The notes under the pieces were generated by a model. That model searched no databases. It saw only the letters and a list, made by a program, of their open reading frames with translations, and had not been told where the DNA came from. A program made the translations under genes and the position numbers. Positions 18,161 to 26,120 of a stretch of DNA of 64,000 nucleotides are shown here, one piece after another (within the stretch, counting starts at the first letter, position 1; each line of letters opens with the position of its first letter). The stretch comes from CAVPDG01 sp963702535. Its GTDB lineage: Bacteria; Chloroflexota; Anaerolineae; Anaerolineales; UBA4823. The stretch spans positions 62,001 to 126,000 of the forward strand of contig CAVPDG010000012.1 in assembly GCA_963702535.1 (NCBI GenBank), given 5' to 3'.

Positions 18161-19357
18161 TCAAACCGCATCCAGATCCTTACGAGCCAGCTCATCGCGC
18201 TCGCTCAACTCTTTTAATACATGCATCAATACCCAATAGATGATCAATTGTACACCTACCAGGATGAACATCGCGCTGCCGAGCATGTATAACCACAAGC
18301 GCGCCGCATCCCAACCGCTCAAGCCCAGGATAAGGCTGGCAAGCCCTAGCCCAAGACCAGCCACTAATCCCAACAATCCCAGCCAGCCGAAGTGTGTTTC
18401 AAGCGGAGGGTCAAAGATCGGTTTTCCAAATAAGCCCTGACGGATAGGTTCTTTATAAAACAGCGAGACAAGATAATTGAAGGTTACACCCAGGGCGAAG
18501 ATGCTGATGCCCGCAACAGCGGAGATCAAAGCCCAATACAGCGCCGCTACGCCGAGAGGACCCAAAGTGGTCACGCCGCTCAGGCGGGCAATGACCAGTC
18601 CTAATCCAACCAGCGCTGCAACCGCCATGCCCCCCAAACCGATCAACCCCAGGATCCTCACCGGGTTGTAGGTCAAGACTGTCCAGATCATTGACTCGAG
18701 GAAGATGCGACCATCCCGCACCACACTCAGTTTTGAGCGACCCAAGCGCTCGCTGTATGGGATGGGCACCTCCTCCATGCGGATGCCTTCGTGAATTGCG
18801 CGCGTGCTCATCACGGGGGTTAGATTTAGCCCATCCGGCAAGGGGTAGATTTTTTCGAGCACTTCACGCTTGAAGACGCGCATCCCACTGGCGCTATCGG
18901 TCACATGCTGGCGCCCCACGATCGTCAGCAATGTGGCGAAGAACACGTTGCCAACGCGGCGAGTGAGCGGCATGTGACTTTCTGCCCCAGCCATCCTTGA
19001 TCCGATCACCAGGTCACTACCATCCAGCGCTTTGACACACAGCTGCGGAAAATATTCCGGCGGGTAGGTGCCATCTGCATCCAGGAACCCGATCAGCTCG
19101 CCCGAGGCGCGTGCAAAACCCGTCTTCAACGCTCCACCATAACCGCGGTTTTTGGTATGTTGGATCAATCGCACGCCGTCGATCGCGCCGGCAATCTCAG
19201 CCGTGCGGTCGCGCGAGCCGTCATCGACCACAATGAGCTCGAGCTGATCGACGCCTACCTGTTGCAGAGCCTCTCTCACACCTAAAACGCGGCGTGATAT
19301 CTCTTCAATCCCCTTTTCTTCGTTATAAGCCGGTATTACCACAGACAATGTGGTCAT
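18161..19357 (-). CDS. GT2 polyprenyl-phosphate glycosyltransferase with membrane domain
   Basis: The ATG at 19357 (MTTLSVVIPAYNEEKG) is chosen because GGGAGG lies 6 bp upstream; an in-frame start 30 bp earlier has no such site. The N-terminal GT-A domain has VDDGSRDRT, KNRGYGGALKTG and DADGTYPPEY, and QxxRW is replaced by a YSERLGRSK-type motif common in DPM/GtrB-like enzymes. The C-terminal half holds four to five hydrophobic segments (LIGLGGMAVAALVGLGL, LLGLVAGLGLGLASLIL, MFILVGVQLIIYWVL). Such enzymes load a sugar onto polyprenyl phosphate at the membrane. It sits 26 bp after the acyltransferase gene and 15 bp before the radical SAM gene. Confidence 0.9.
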   Translation of the reverse strand: MTTLSVVIPAYNEEKGIEEISRRVLGVREALQQVGVDQLELIVVDDGSRDRTAEIAGAIDGVRLIQHTKNRGYGGALKTGFARASGELIGFLDADGTYPPEYFPQLCVKALDGSDLVIGSRMAGAESHMPLTRRVGNVFFATLLTIVGRQHVTDSASGMRVFKREVLEKIYPLPDGLNLTPVMSTRAIHEGIRMEEVPIPYSERLGRSKLSVVRDGRIFLESMIWTVLTYNPVRILGLIGLGGMAVAALVGLGLVIARLSGVTTLGPLGVAALYWALISAVAGISIFALGVTFNYLVSLFYKEPIRQGLFGKPIFDPPLETHFGWLGLLGLVAGLGLGLASLILGLSGWDAARLWLYMLGSAMFILVGVQLIIYWVLMHVLKELSERDELARKDLDAV

Positions 19358-19383
19358 CCATGTCCTCCCTTTAATTAACGGAC

Positions 19384-20110
19384 TCAATAGATATGATTAA
19401 GACGCTCGGCTGACATCCCAGGTTCGATTGTCTTCAGCACCCGCGCGGGCACTCCGCCGACAACCGTGTGGGCTGGAACATCTTTCGTTACCACCGCGCC
19501 AGCGGCAACAACCGCCCCTTCACCCACCCTGACTCCGTCGGTAATCACTGCCCCTGCTCCGATCCACACATCATCTTCGATGACAATACCTTCAGCGGTG
19601 ATCCCCTGTTCCACGAAGGGACGGTTGGGGTCATCGAATACGTGATTGACGGCAATAATTTGTGAGAAAGGCGAAGTGTAGACGCGGTCGCCAATCGTAA
19701 CCCCGCCCTGGCCGCGGATAACGCAATACTCTCCTACCAGGCTGTCCCGTCCAATTTTGATCTGCGAGTGCGGCATGTTTCGGAAGTTGTAGACATGCAG
19801 AATGGCGCCATGCATCACGATGGTGCCCGCGCCGATATCAATCCCTTGAGGCGTGGCATGCAAGTAGGCGCCTTGATCCAGGTAGACTCCACTCCCTAAA
19901 CGGATGTGGTTTGCATATCTGCAGGCGAACGCCGTTCTCAATTGCCGCCCAGCCATCCATATGCAAGATCAAGCGATAGAAGATCCCGCGCAGACCGATA
20001 CCCACCAATGAAGGGATCCATCCGAATAAGAGGAAGAGTAACTGTTCCAGCCAGTAACGCCAGAACCCGGATGCTTGCCGGGACAGATAAAGATTGAGTT
20101 GTTTTAGCAT
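19384..20110 (-). CDS. Left-handed beta-helix (hexapeptide) acyltransferase (one frameshift)
   Basis: Intact length would be about 242 residues. The N-terminal part (MLKQLNLYLSRQASGFWRYW, then a hydrophobic stretch) reads from the ATG at 20110 to about 19925. There the frame changes by one base; the rest (RYANHIRLGSGVYLDQ onward) continues to the stop at 19384. It contains hexapeptide repeats (IDIGAGTIVMHG, IGDRVYTSP, VIEDDVWIGAGAVITDGVRVGEGAVVAAGAVVT in sections) and the C-terminal GGVPARVLK motif of the LbetaH O-acetyltransferases such as WcaF/NodL types. The likely role is O-acetylation of a surface polysaccharide. It lies directly after the NusG-like gene. Confidence 0.88.
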
Positions 20111-20199
20111 AGGATATTCGTGAGGATAGGACGAAGCGCATCCATGCTCCGCCCTACCGACATTGGGATACAATGTCGGAAAAGTGGTGGTCCTGACAC

Positions 20200-20239
20200 A
20201 AACCTGATGCTCAGCCTTGCCGGGCGTTACATCAGGTTT
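20200..20239 (-). promoter_or_regulatory. Intercistronic hairpin after the NusG-like gene
   Basis: AAACCTGATG (20200-20209) and CATCAGGTTT (20230-20239) form a perfect 10-bp stem with a 20-nt, GC-rich loop, beginning 3 bp after the NusG-like stop codon. No U tract follows. It may be an attenuator or a processing site. Confidence 0.45.
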
Positions 20240-20242
20240 GAT

Positions 20243-20707
20243 TTATGCAAGCAGTTCATTGCCAGAGGATGACGACAGGCTCAGCCCTTCGAGAATGTGG
20301 AGCAATCCTCTTACACGCTCATCTTCTGACAGATTCATATCCATGATGGCGTTATAACTTGTATCAATCTCCTTGCTGCTCTCCGGGAGATTGACGACAT
20401 ACACCGCCTCGACATGCTGGCGCATCGCCCCTAAAAGGTGATCTGGAACGTAGGCGGGTTTAGTTTCGAAGCAGACCAATCCTTCGGTATGCGGCATCCA
20501 TTGAAACGTGGACAGGCTGACCTCATCCAAATTAACCCGCACAAAAAGATAACCGGGAAAATACGGCTTTAATTCGAGCTTTCCGGTCTTTCCATTTTGC
20601 TCCAGGCTGCATGGAAAATACGTCTCAAATCCCAACTGCTGCAGCTGTTGCAAAATGACCTGCTCCTTGTGCGGCTTACAACACAATACATACCACTGGC
20701 TAGTCAA
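20243..20707 (-). CDS. Specialised NusG paralogue (RfaH/UpxY-like antiterminator)
   Basis: The start is a TTG at 20707 preceded by AGGGGG. The 154-residue protein has an NGN domain: WYVLCCKPHKEQV at the N-terminus, LGFETYFPC, LKPYFPGYLFVRVNLDE and FQWMPHTEGLVCFETKPAYVPD. No clear KOW motif was recognised in the acidic, Ser-rich C-terminal 45 residues (SKEIDTSYNAIMD, LSLSSSSGNELLA). Family members bind RNA polymerase and let it read through long surface-polysaccharide operons. Here it is the first gene of the minus-strand run of acyltransferase, GT2, radical SAM and BNR genes, the standard position for such a regulator. A good promoter and a structured leader lie upstream. Confidence 0.88.
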   Translation of the reverse strand: MTSQWYVLCCKPHKEQVILQQLQQLGFETYFPCSLEQNGKTGKLELKPYFPGYLFVRVNLDEVSLSTFQWMPHTEGLVCFETKPAYVPDHLLGAMRQHVEAVYVVNLPESSKEIDTSYNAIMDMNLSEDERVRGLLHILEGLSLSSSSGNELLA

Positions 20708-20741
20708 GCGACCCCCTGAAATCCTTTCTCCCCAATAAACA

Positions 20742-20754
20742 GCGCACGATGCGC
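20742..20754 (-). promoter_or_regulatory. Short leader hairpin (ops-like position)
   Basis: GCGCA-CGA-TGCGC forms a 5-bp stem with a three-base loop in the transcribed leader, about 35 bp before the NusG-like start. RfaH-type proteins are recruited by small non-template-strand hairpins, so it is a candidate pause/recruitment site; this is inference. Confidence 0.35.
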
Positions 20755-20851
20755 CACGCCATCGACCACTAAAGAAAACGCATCCAACGGTTAAATGTTA
20801 CTATTTTTGTCCTATTATTTCTGCGCCTTATGCATTGCCCCGTAGATAAGT

Positions 20852-20878
20852 GCCGGCGATTAACTGCGTAACGCCGGC
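20852..20878 (-). promoter_or_regulatory. Leader hairpin
   Basis: GCCGGCG (20852-20858) and CGCCGGC (20872-20878) form a 7-bp GC stem with a 13-nt loop, about 40 bp downstream of the predicted transcription start. It has no U tract, so it is not a standard terminator. Confidence 0.4.
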
Positions 20879-20922
20879 GCATTCCCTGCGCGATGGAGTG
20901 TGCTTGAGCCACCAACGAAATC

Positions 20923-20951
20923 ACTATAGCATTGAGCCATAGTATAGTCAA
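20923..20951 (-). promoter_or_regulatory. Sigma-70-type promoter of the NusG-led operon
   Basis: On the minus strand TTGACT (20946-20951) and TATAGT (20923-20928) are separated by exactly 17 bp. The predicted start near 20916 gives a leader of about 209 nt before the TTG start codon. The palindrome TAAGTACTTA (20959-20968) lies 8 bp upstream of the -35 element and could bind a regulator. The remainder of 20708-21098 is AT-rich and holds no convincing gene. Confidence 0.7.
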
Positions 20952-21098
20952 TATACGTTAAGTACTTATGACGTTTTTGTTAACAACTGGTTAATGGCAA
21001 GTATAACCGCCTAATTATAACCCTATTTATCGGATTATCGGCACACTTTATTGGATCACTTACAGGCTTGCGGGCTAGAATGTTACAATCGTAACCAA

Positions 21099-22261
21099 AT
21101 GTCATACCTTACCAAGCTCTCCTGCACGGTTTGTGGACAGATCTTTCCAGCCGATGTCCCGCAAACATATCTGCGCGGCATGTAAGGCGCCGCTCCTCAC
21201 CCAATACGACCTGGCTTCTGCACGGAATAACCTCGATCGCGATGGCTTTAGCCATCGCCCAGCAGGGATGTGGCGCTGGCAGGAGTTATTGCCGCTCCAG
21301 CAGCCTGCGCTGATCACAAGTTTGGGAGAAGGCGACACTCCGCTCCTCTCCTTACCGCGGATTGGCGTTGAGCCTGGGTATACCCAACCTGTATTTGAAA
21401 GACGAAGGTCGTAACCCAACCGGAACCTTCAAAGCTCGGGGACTTTCTGCTGCCATCTCGAAAGCCAGAGAGCTTGGCATCTCTAAATTTATCATTCCTA
21501 CCGCCGGTAATGCCGGAGGAGCATTAGCAGCTTATTGCGCCCGATCCGGCACGCAGGCTTGCATCGTCATGCCAGAAGACACCCCACGTGCTAACCTTTC
21601 AGAATGCCGCGCGGCTGGCGCACAGGTTGTGCTGGTCAAAGGTCTGATCTCTGACGCAGCACGCCTGGCAGAACAGAAAGCCACAGATGAAGGCTGGTTC
21701 AACCTCTCGACATTCAAAGAACCATACCGGGTTGAAGGAAAAAAGATCATGGGTTACGAGCTGGCAGAGAGCTTTGCCTGGAAGTTGCCAGATGTCATCA
21801 TTTATCCAACCGGCGGCGGAACCGGGTTGGTGGGCATGTGGAAAGCCTTTGCTGAGCTGGAAGCGCTGGGCTGGCTGGATAGCGCCGCCCTGCCTCGATT
21901 CGTTGCCGTCCAGGCTGAAGGCTGCGCTCCCGTGGTTCAGGCGTTCCAGGAAGGCGCGGAGACCTGCCAACCCTGGCAAAATGCTCACACCATCGCCTCT
22001 GGCTTGCGCGTCCCCAAGAGCTTCGCCGACCGTCTCATCCTGAGCTGCCTGCGCCAGAGCAAAGGCACTGCCATCGCCGTCAGTGATGCAGAAATTCATG
22101 ACGCGCAACACAGCCTGGCAACCCGAGAAGGCGTACTCGCCGCTCCTGAAGGCGCAGCAACGCTGGCAGCCTTGCCTCATCTCTTGAATACCGGTTGGAT
22201 CTCACCCAGCCAGACCGTCGTGCTGTTTAATACCGGCTCCGGTCTTAAATATCTCGACTAG
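21099..22261 (+). CDS. thrC: Threonine synthase (two frameshifts)
   Basis: This PLP enzyme converts O-phosphohomoserine to threonine. Reading starts at the ATG at 21099 (MSYLTKLSCTVCG). The frame changes once between about 21135 and 21165, giving ICAACKAPLL, and once near 21365, giving ALSLGIPNLYLKDEG. The two CxxC pairs form the N-terminal zinc ribbon of bacterial/archaeal class II threonine synthases. The core has GEGDTPLL, the PLP-lysine motif NPTGTFKARG, PTAGNAGGA, the phosphate-binding PTGGGTG and the C-terminal FNTGSGLKYLD. Intact length would be about 387 residues, normal for the family. It is divergently oriented to the NusG-led operon. Both breaks are probably sequence errors because the enzyme is conserved throughout. 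Confidence 0.93.
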
Positions 22262-22326
22262 ATGCGGTCTAATCACCCGTAGAGGGGGAAGTTCCAACAA
22301 TGTGACATTTTACGTTCAAATGACAC

Positions 22327-22355
22327 ATGACAAAGCGCATTGGATTAGGTATATT
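22327..22355 (+). promoter_or_regulatory. Candidate promoter of the DUF362/polyferredoxin pair
   Basis: ATGACA (22327-22332) and TATATT (22350-22355) are spaced by 17 bp and each matches the sigma-70 consensus at five of six positions. The predicted start is about 25 bp before the ATG at 22385. Confidence 0.55.
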
Positions 22356-22384
22356 TTGTTGAGTAAGGAAGCAGAGGTGAACCC

Positions 22385-23416
22385 ATGACTCAACTATCAA
22401 GACGACAGTTCCTGCGCATGCTTGCCGCCAGCAGCACTGCAATTACTTTACAGCAACTCATGTCTGCCTGCGGGCTGAATCCAACCCCTGGGGAGATCTT
22501 TCCAACATCAACGCAACCACCTCAGCCATCTCCCACGGACCTACTGCCCACCAGCGCATCCGCCCCAGCTACCTCCCCACCAGCCTCCCTCACAGCTACA
22601 CCGGCTGGCTCTCCAGACCTGGTGGTGGCGCGCGGCAGCGATCCCGAAACGATCGTCAGGCGCGCCCTGGCAGCCTACGGCGGTATGCAGGCGTTCGTCC
22701 CCAAGGACGCCCGGGTGATCATCAAGCCCAACATCTGCGTGGCATATCACACCTACGAGTATGCCGCCACAACCAATCCCTGGGTCGTCGGGGCGCTGGT
22801 GAAGACCTGCCTGGAAGCCGGGGCGCGCAGCGTACAGGTGCTGGATTACCCCTTTGGCGGCTCCCCCCAGGAGGCTTATTCAAAGAGTGGGATTGAAGAG
22901 CAGGTTCTGGCGGCTGGCGGCGAGATGATCTTCATGCCGGAGTTTAAATTTGTTTCCACCAAAATTCCCCAGGGGGTAGATTTAAAGAAAACCCAGGCGT
23001 TCGATGACGCCATGAAAGCCGACGTGCTCATCGACGTCCCCGTCGCCAAGACACACGGTCTCGCCCGTTTGACCCTGGGCATGAAAAACCTGATGGGCTT
23101 GATCAAGAACCGCTCGGCGATCCATAGCAACCTGGGTCAGCGTATCGCCGACCTGACCAGCCTCTTCCATCCCACCCTGACCGTCATCGACGCCGTGCGC
23201 ATGCTCATGGCGAATGGACCCACGGGCGGCAACCTGGATGATGTAAAACAGATGGATACCGTCATCGTCAGCCCGGATATCGTCGCTGCGGATAGCTTTG
23301 CAGCCACCTTGTTCGGATTAACTCCCCAAGAGCTGGATTACATCCGCGCTGCATCCAGCATGGGTCTGGGCAATAGCGACCTTAAAAGCATGAAGATCGA
23401 AGAGATCACGCAGTGA
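22385..23416 (+). CDS. DUF362 domain protein with Tat-like/lipoprotein signal
   Basis: The N-terminus SRRQFLRMLAASS is a twin-arginine motif followed by LMSACG, which could serve as a lipobox, so the protein is exported. A Pro/Ser/Thr spacer of about 50 residues precedes a DUF362 domain (VIIKPNICVAY, EAGARSVQVLDYP, DVLIDVPVAKTHGLARLTLGMKNLMG in parts, VIDAVRMLMANGPTGG). The function of DUF362 is not known in detail; members are often near ferredoxins. Here the next gene, 12 bp downstream, is a polyferredoxin membrane protein, so the pair may form an extracytoplasmic redox module. AGAGGTG serves as the ribosome site. Confidence 0.88.
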   Translation: MTQLSRRQFLRMLAASSTAITLQQLMSACGLNPTPGEIFPTSTQPPQPSPTDLLPTSASAPATSPPASLTATPAGSPDLVVARGSDPETIVRRALAAYGGMQAFVPKDARVIIKPNICVAYHTYEYAATTNPWVVGALVKTCLEAGARSVQVLDYPFGGSPQEAYSKSGIEEQVLAAGGEMIFMPEFKFVSTKIPQGVDLKKTQAFDDAMKADVLIDVPVAKTHGLARLTLGMKNLMGLIKNRSAIHSNLGQRIADLTSLFHPTLTVIDAVRMLMANGPTGGNLDDVKQMDTVIVSPDIVAADSFAATLFGLTPQELDYIRAASSMGLGNSDLKSMKIEEITQ

Positions 23417-23428
23417 AATGCCATCGGA

Positions 23429-25018
23429 ATGTCGCCGCTATCTAGAACGGAAGGAAAAAGAGGATAACCCGTAAATACGGATTATCCAGCCGCTGGATCA
23501 CCGCCCGCAAGCTCGTCCAATACCTTTCGCTGGCGGTCTTTATCCTGTTATTTTTGCTATCCAAACAGGGTGGTCTGGCGTGGCGACCTTGTGAACCTGC
23601 CCATGCGGCTGGATCCACTCTTAATGCTGACCCACCTGCTTTCCAGCCGCACTTTCCTACTCGGCTCAAGCCTGGCTCTGCTGACCTTGCTCGCCACCCT
23701 CGTCTTCGGCCGCGCCTGGTGCGGTTGGGCTTGCCCCCTGGGGACGGTACTGGACCTTTTTCCCTCGAACCGCTGGAGAGGCAAGCGACCTCCCCCTGCA
23801 GAAGCCTGGCGCAAGGCGAAATACGCCCTGTTACTCACCATCATCTTTGCCGCCTTGCTTGGCAACCTGACTTTGCTGGTCTTCGACCCGCTTGCTATCC
23901 TCTTCCGCTCCCTGTCGGTCGCGATCTGGCCCGCAATGGATCAAATCGTGTCTGCCCTTGAGCGCTTGCTTTACCAGGTGCCGCCACTCTCCGCGGCTGT
24001 ATCGCAATTTGATGCCTGGATAAGACCTGGCATCTTACCTACGGAGCCCCAGGCTTATCGTAGCAGCTTGCTGTTTGCCGCGCTCTTCCTGGGTGTGATC
24101 GCCCTCAACCTGTTTGCCCCGCGTTTCTGGTGCCGCTACCTCTGCCCATTAGGCGGCTTGCTTGGGCTGGTCAGCAAATTCGCTCTCTTCCGCCGCGAAG
24201 TCAGGGAAGGTTGCAAGGGCTGCGAGCTGTGCACACGCGTCTGCCCAACCGGGACCATTGATCCCCATAAAAGCTATGCCAGCGACCCCAGCGAGTGCAC
24301 GATGTGCCTGGAGTGCCTGGAAAGCTGCCCGCGCGGGCAGGTGGCTTTTTCAGCCCGCATCCAGCCGGCAAGCTGGAATACCTACGATCCATCGCGCCGC
24401 GATGCGCTCTTGGCAATCGGCGCGGCTGTGACCGGCGTCGCCTTATTCCGCAGCGACTGGCTGGCAAAGCGCGAGCCGCCTCACCTGCTGCGCCCGCCAG
24501 GCGTGCGCGAAGCTAACCCGGACGTGATTGCATTCACCCAATGCGTGCGCTGCTCAGAATGCCTGCGCGCCTGCCCCACCAACGCCCTGCAGCCGGCTGT
24601 CTTCGATGCCGGCGTACAGGGGATGCTCACCCCGCTGCTCATCCCCCGCCTGGGCTACTGCGATTATTCCTGCAACGCCTGCGGGCAGGTCTGCCCGGTG
24701 GGGGCGATCCCACCTCTCAGCCTGGAGGAGAAGCGCCAGCAGGTCATCGGCAAAGCCTATATCGATGAGAATCGCTGTATCGCCTGGGCTGATCACCGCG
24801 ATTGCATCGTTTGCGAAGAGATGTGCCCCGTGCCGGAGAAAGCTATCCAGCTCCAGGAAAGCGAGCTGCCAGGCGCCGATGGCGCCCCTGTGATCATCAA
24901 GCTACCGCGTGTGCTGCGCGAGCGCTGTATCGGCTGCGGCATCTGCGAGTACAAGTGCCCGGTCAATGGCGAGGCAGCTATCCGCGTTTTCGTTCCGGAA
25001 ACAACGGTTCCCTTTTAG
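23429..25018 (+). CDS. NapH/YccM-like membrane polyferredoxin (two frameshifts)
   Basis: The likely start is the ATG at 23429 (MSPLSRTEGK). One base is missing in the A run at 23455-23459 and the frame changes again near 23572; after correction the first helix (LVQYLSLAVFILLFLLSKQ) joins WRGDLVNLPMRLDPLLML. Further helices carry GRAWCGWACPLGTVLDLF and FWCRYLCPLGGLLG, the CxxxCP motifs of NapH-type proteins. The C-terminal half binds several 4Fe-4S clusters (CKGCELCTRVCP, CTMCLECLESCP, CVRCSECLRACP, CIVCEEMCP, CIGCGICEYKCP). Intact length would be about 529 residues. It probably moves electrons from the quinone pool; the partner is likely the DUF362 protein encoded just upstream. Confidence 0.9.
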
Positions 25019-25096
25019 AACAGTTACATACATAAGGAATAGTGGCTCTCCGTTGTGCAAATTCAGCGAGCATACCGGATGACCCCTGAAATCAAT

Positions 25097-25134
25097 TGCG
25101 GTCGAGCACGTGATTTCTCGCATGCACGACCGCA
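25097..25134. repeat. Imperfect inverted repeat between convergent genes
   Basis: TGCGGTCGAGCACG (25097-25110) pairs with CGCATGCACGACCGCA (25119-25134) with two mismatches. It lies between the convergent polyferredoxin and methyltransferase genes and may end transcription, though no T tract follows on either side. Nothing else was seen in 25019-25171. Confidence 0.35.
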
Positions 25135-25171
25135 TCCTTGTTATGCGCTCTATCCCCAGCCTTACGGGCTT

Positions 25172-26080
25172 TCAAACTCGGTTGCTAGCTGCTACGCTCA
25201 CACCAGCAGCCGCGGCTGCAGCGGCTTTGGCAGCCTTATCCCGCTTGCGGAATGCCTGGATCCAGTGCATGGAATACTCATCGCGCCCCATCAACAGGTC
25301 GGTCGCCAGCAGTGTGGTCTGGATCTCGGGAACGGTGGGGTCGGTGATGGCTGCGGTGAGGCCGCGCGCCACGCCCAGCGCCAGGTAAGCCACGTTGATA
25401 ATCTTGCGGTCCGGCAGTCCGAATGACACGTTGCTCGCGCCCAGGCTCAGGTTGACGCCCAGCTCTTTTTGCACGAGCTGCATGGTGTCCAGGGTGATGC
25501 GCCCGGCGTTATGGTCAGCGCCAACGGTCAGCGCCAGGCAGTCGATGACGATATCCTCGGGCGGGATGCCGTATTCTCCCGCATGCTTGATCAGCTTCTC
25601 CGCGACTACCAGCCGCGCTTCGGGTGTGGGTGGGATGCCCAACTCATCGGTGATCACGCCGATCACGGCTGCCCCATATTGCTTCGCCAGGGGGAAGACC
25701 TTATCCATCATCTTCGCCTCGGCGGTGGTGGAGTTGATCAATGCTTTGCCGGGGTAGACCGCCAGGGCTGCCGCCAGCGCCTCGGGGTTGGCGGTGTCGA
25801 TGCAGATCGGGGTTTGGGCGAATTCCATCACCGCCTGCACCGCGCCGCTGAGCAGCGCCGGCTCGTCGCCGCCGGGGATGCCGGCGTTCACGTCCAGCAC
25901 CTGCGAGCCAGCTTCCACCTGCTTGCGGGCGTCCTCCAATGCCACCGAAAAATCGCCTTGCGCCATCGACTCCGCCAGCTTCTTGCGCCGCGTGGGGTTG
26001 ATGCGCTCGCCGATGATCACGAAAGGCTGCTGTGGAGAGATGATAACCTGCTTGTCTTTGTAGCTGAGTACGGTTTCCAT
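25172..26080 (-). CDS. Methyltetrahydrofolate:corrinoid/pterin-binding methyltransferase
   Basis: The ATG at 26080 (METVLSYKDKQVIISP) is chosen with AGGAG 10 bp upstream; a TTG 6 bp earlier is possible. The 302-residue protein is a pterin-binding TIM barrel of the AcsE/MtgA/MetH family: FVIIGERINPTRRKKL, VLDVNAGIPG, PICIDTANPEAL, ALINSTTAE, DCLALTVGAD and LGASNVSFGLPDR. These enzymes move the methyl group of 5-methyl-THF to a cobalamin protein. No corrinoid partner is adjacent. The C-terminal tail is Ala-rich. It follows the phosphodiesterase-like gene by 40 bp on the same strand. Together with the glycine cleavage and SHMT genes it marks one-carbon metabolism in this region. Confidence 0.88.
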   Translation of the reverse strand: METVLSYKDKQVIISPQQPFVIIGERINPTRRKKLAESMAQGDFSVALEDARKQVEAGSQVLDVNAGIPGGDEPALLSGAVQAVMEFAQTPICIDTANPEALAAALAVYPGKALINSTTAEAKMMDKVFPLAKQYGAAVIGVITDELGIPPTPEARLVVAEKLIKHAGEYGIPPEDIVIDCLALTVGADHNAGRITLDTMQLVQKELGVNLSLGASNVSFGLPDRKIINVAYLALGVARGLTAAITDPTVPEIQTTLLATDLLMGRDEYSMHWIQAFRKRDKAAKAAAAAAAGVSVAASNRV

Positions 26081-26120
26081 GTTCAAAGGTCTCCTGGTTA
26101 AATTGGATGAGAATAAGAGC

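Noticed and set aside
20769..20951. Short minus-strand frame in the NusG leader
   Set aside because: It overlaps the predicted promoter and hairpin and has no ribosome site.
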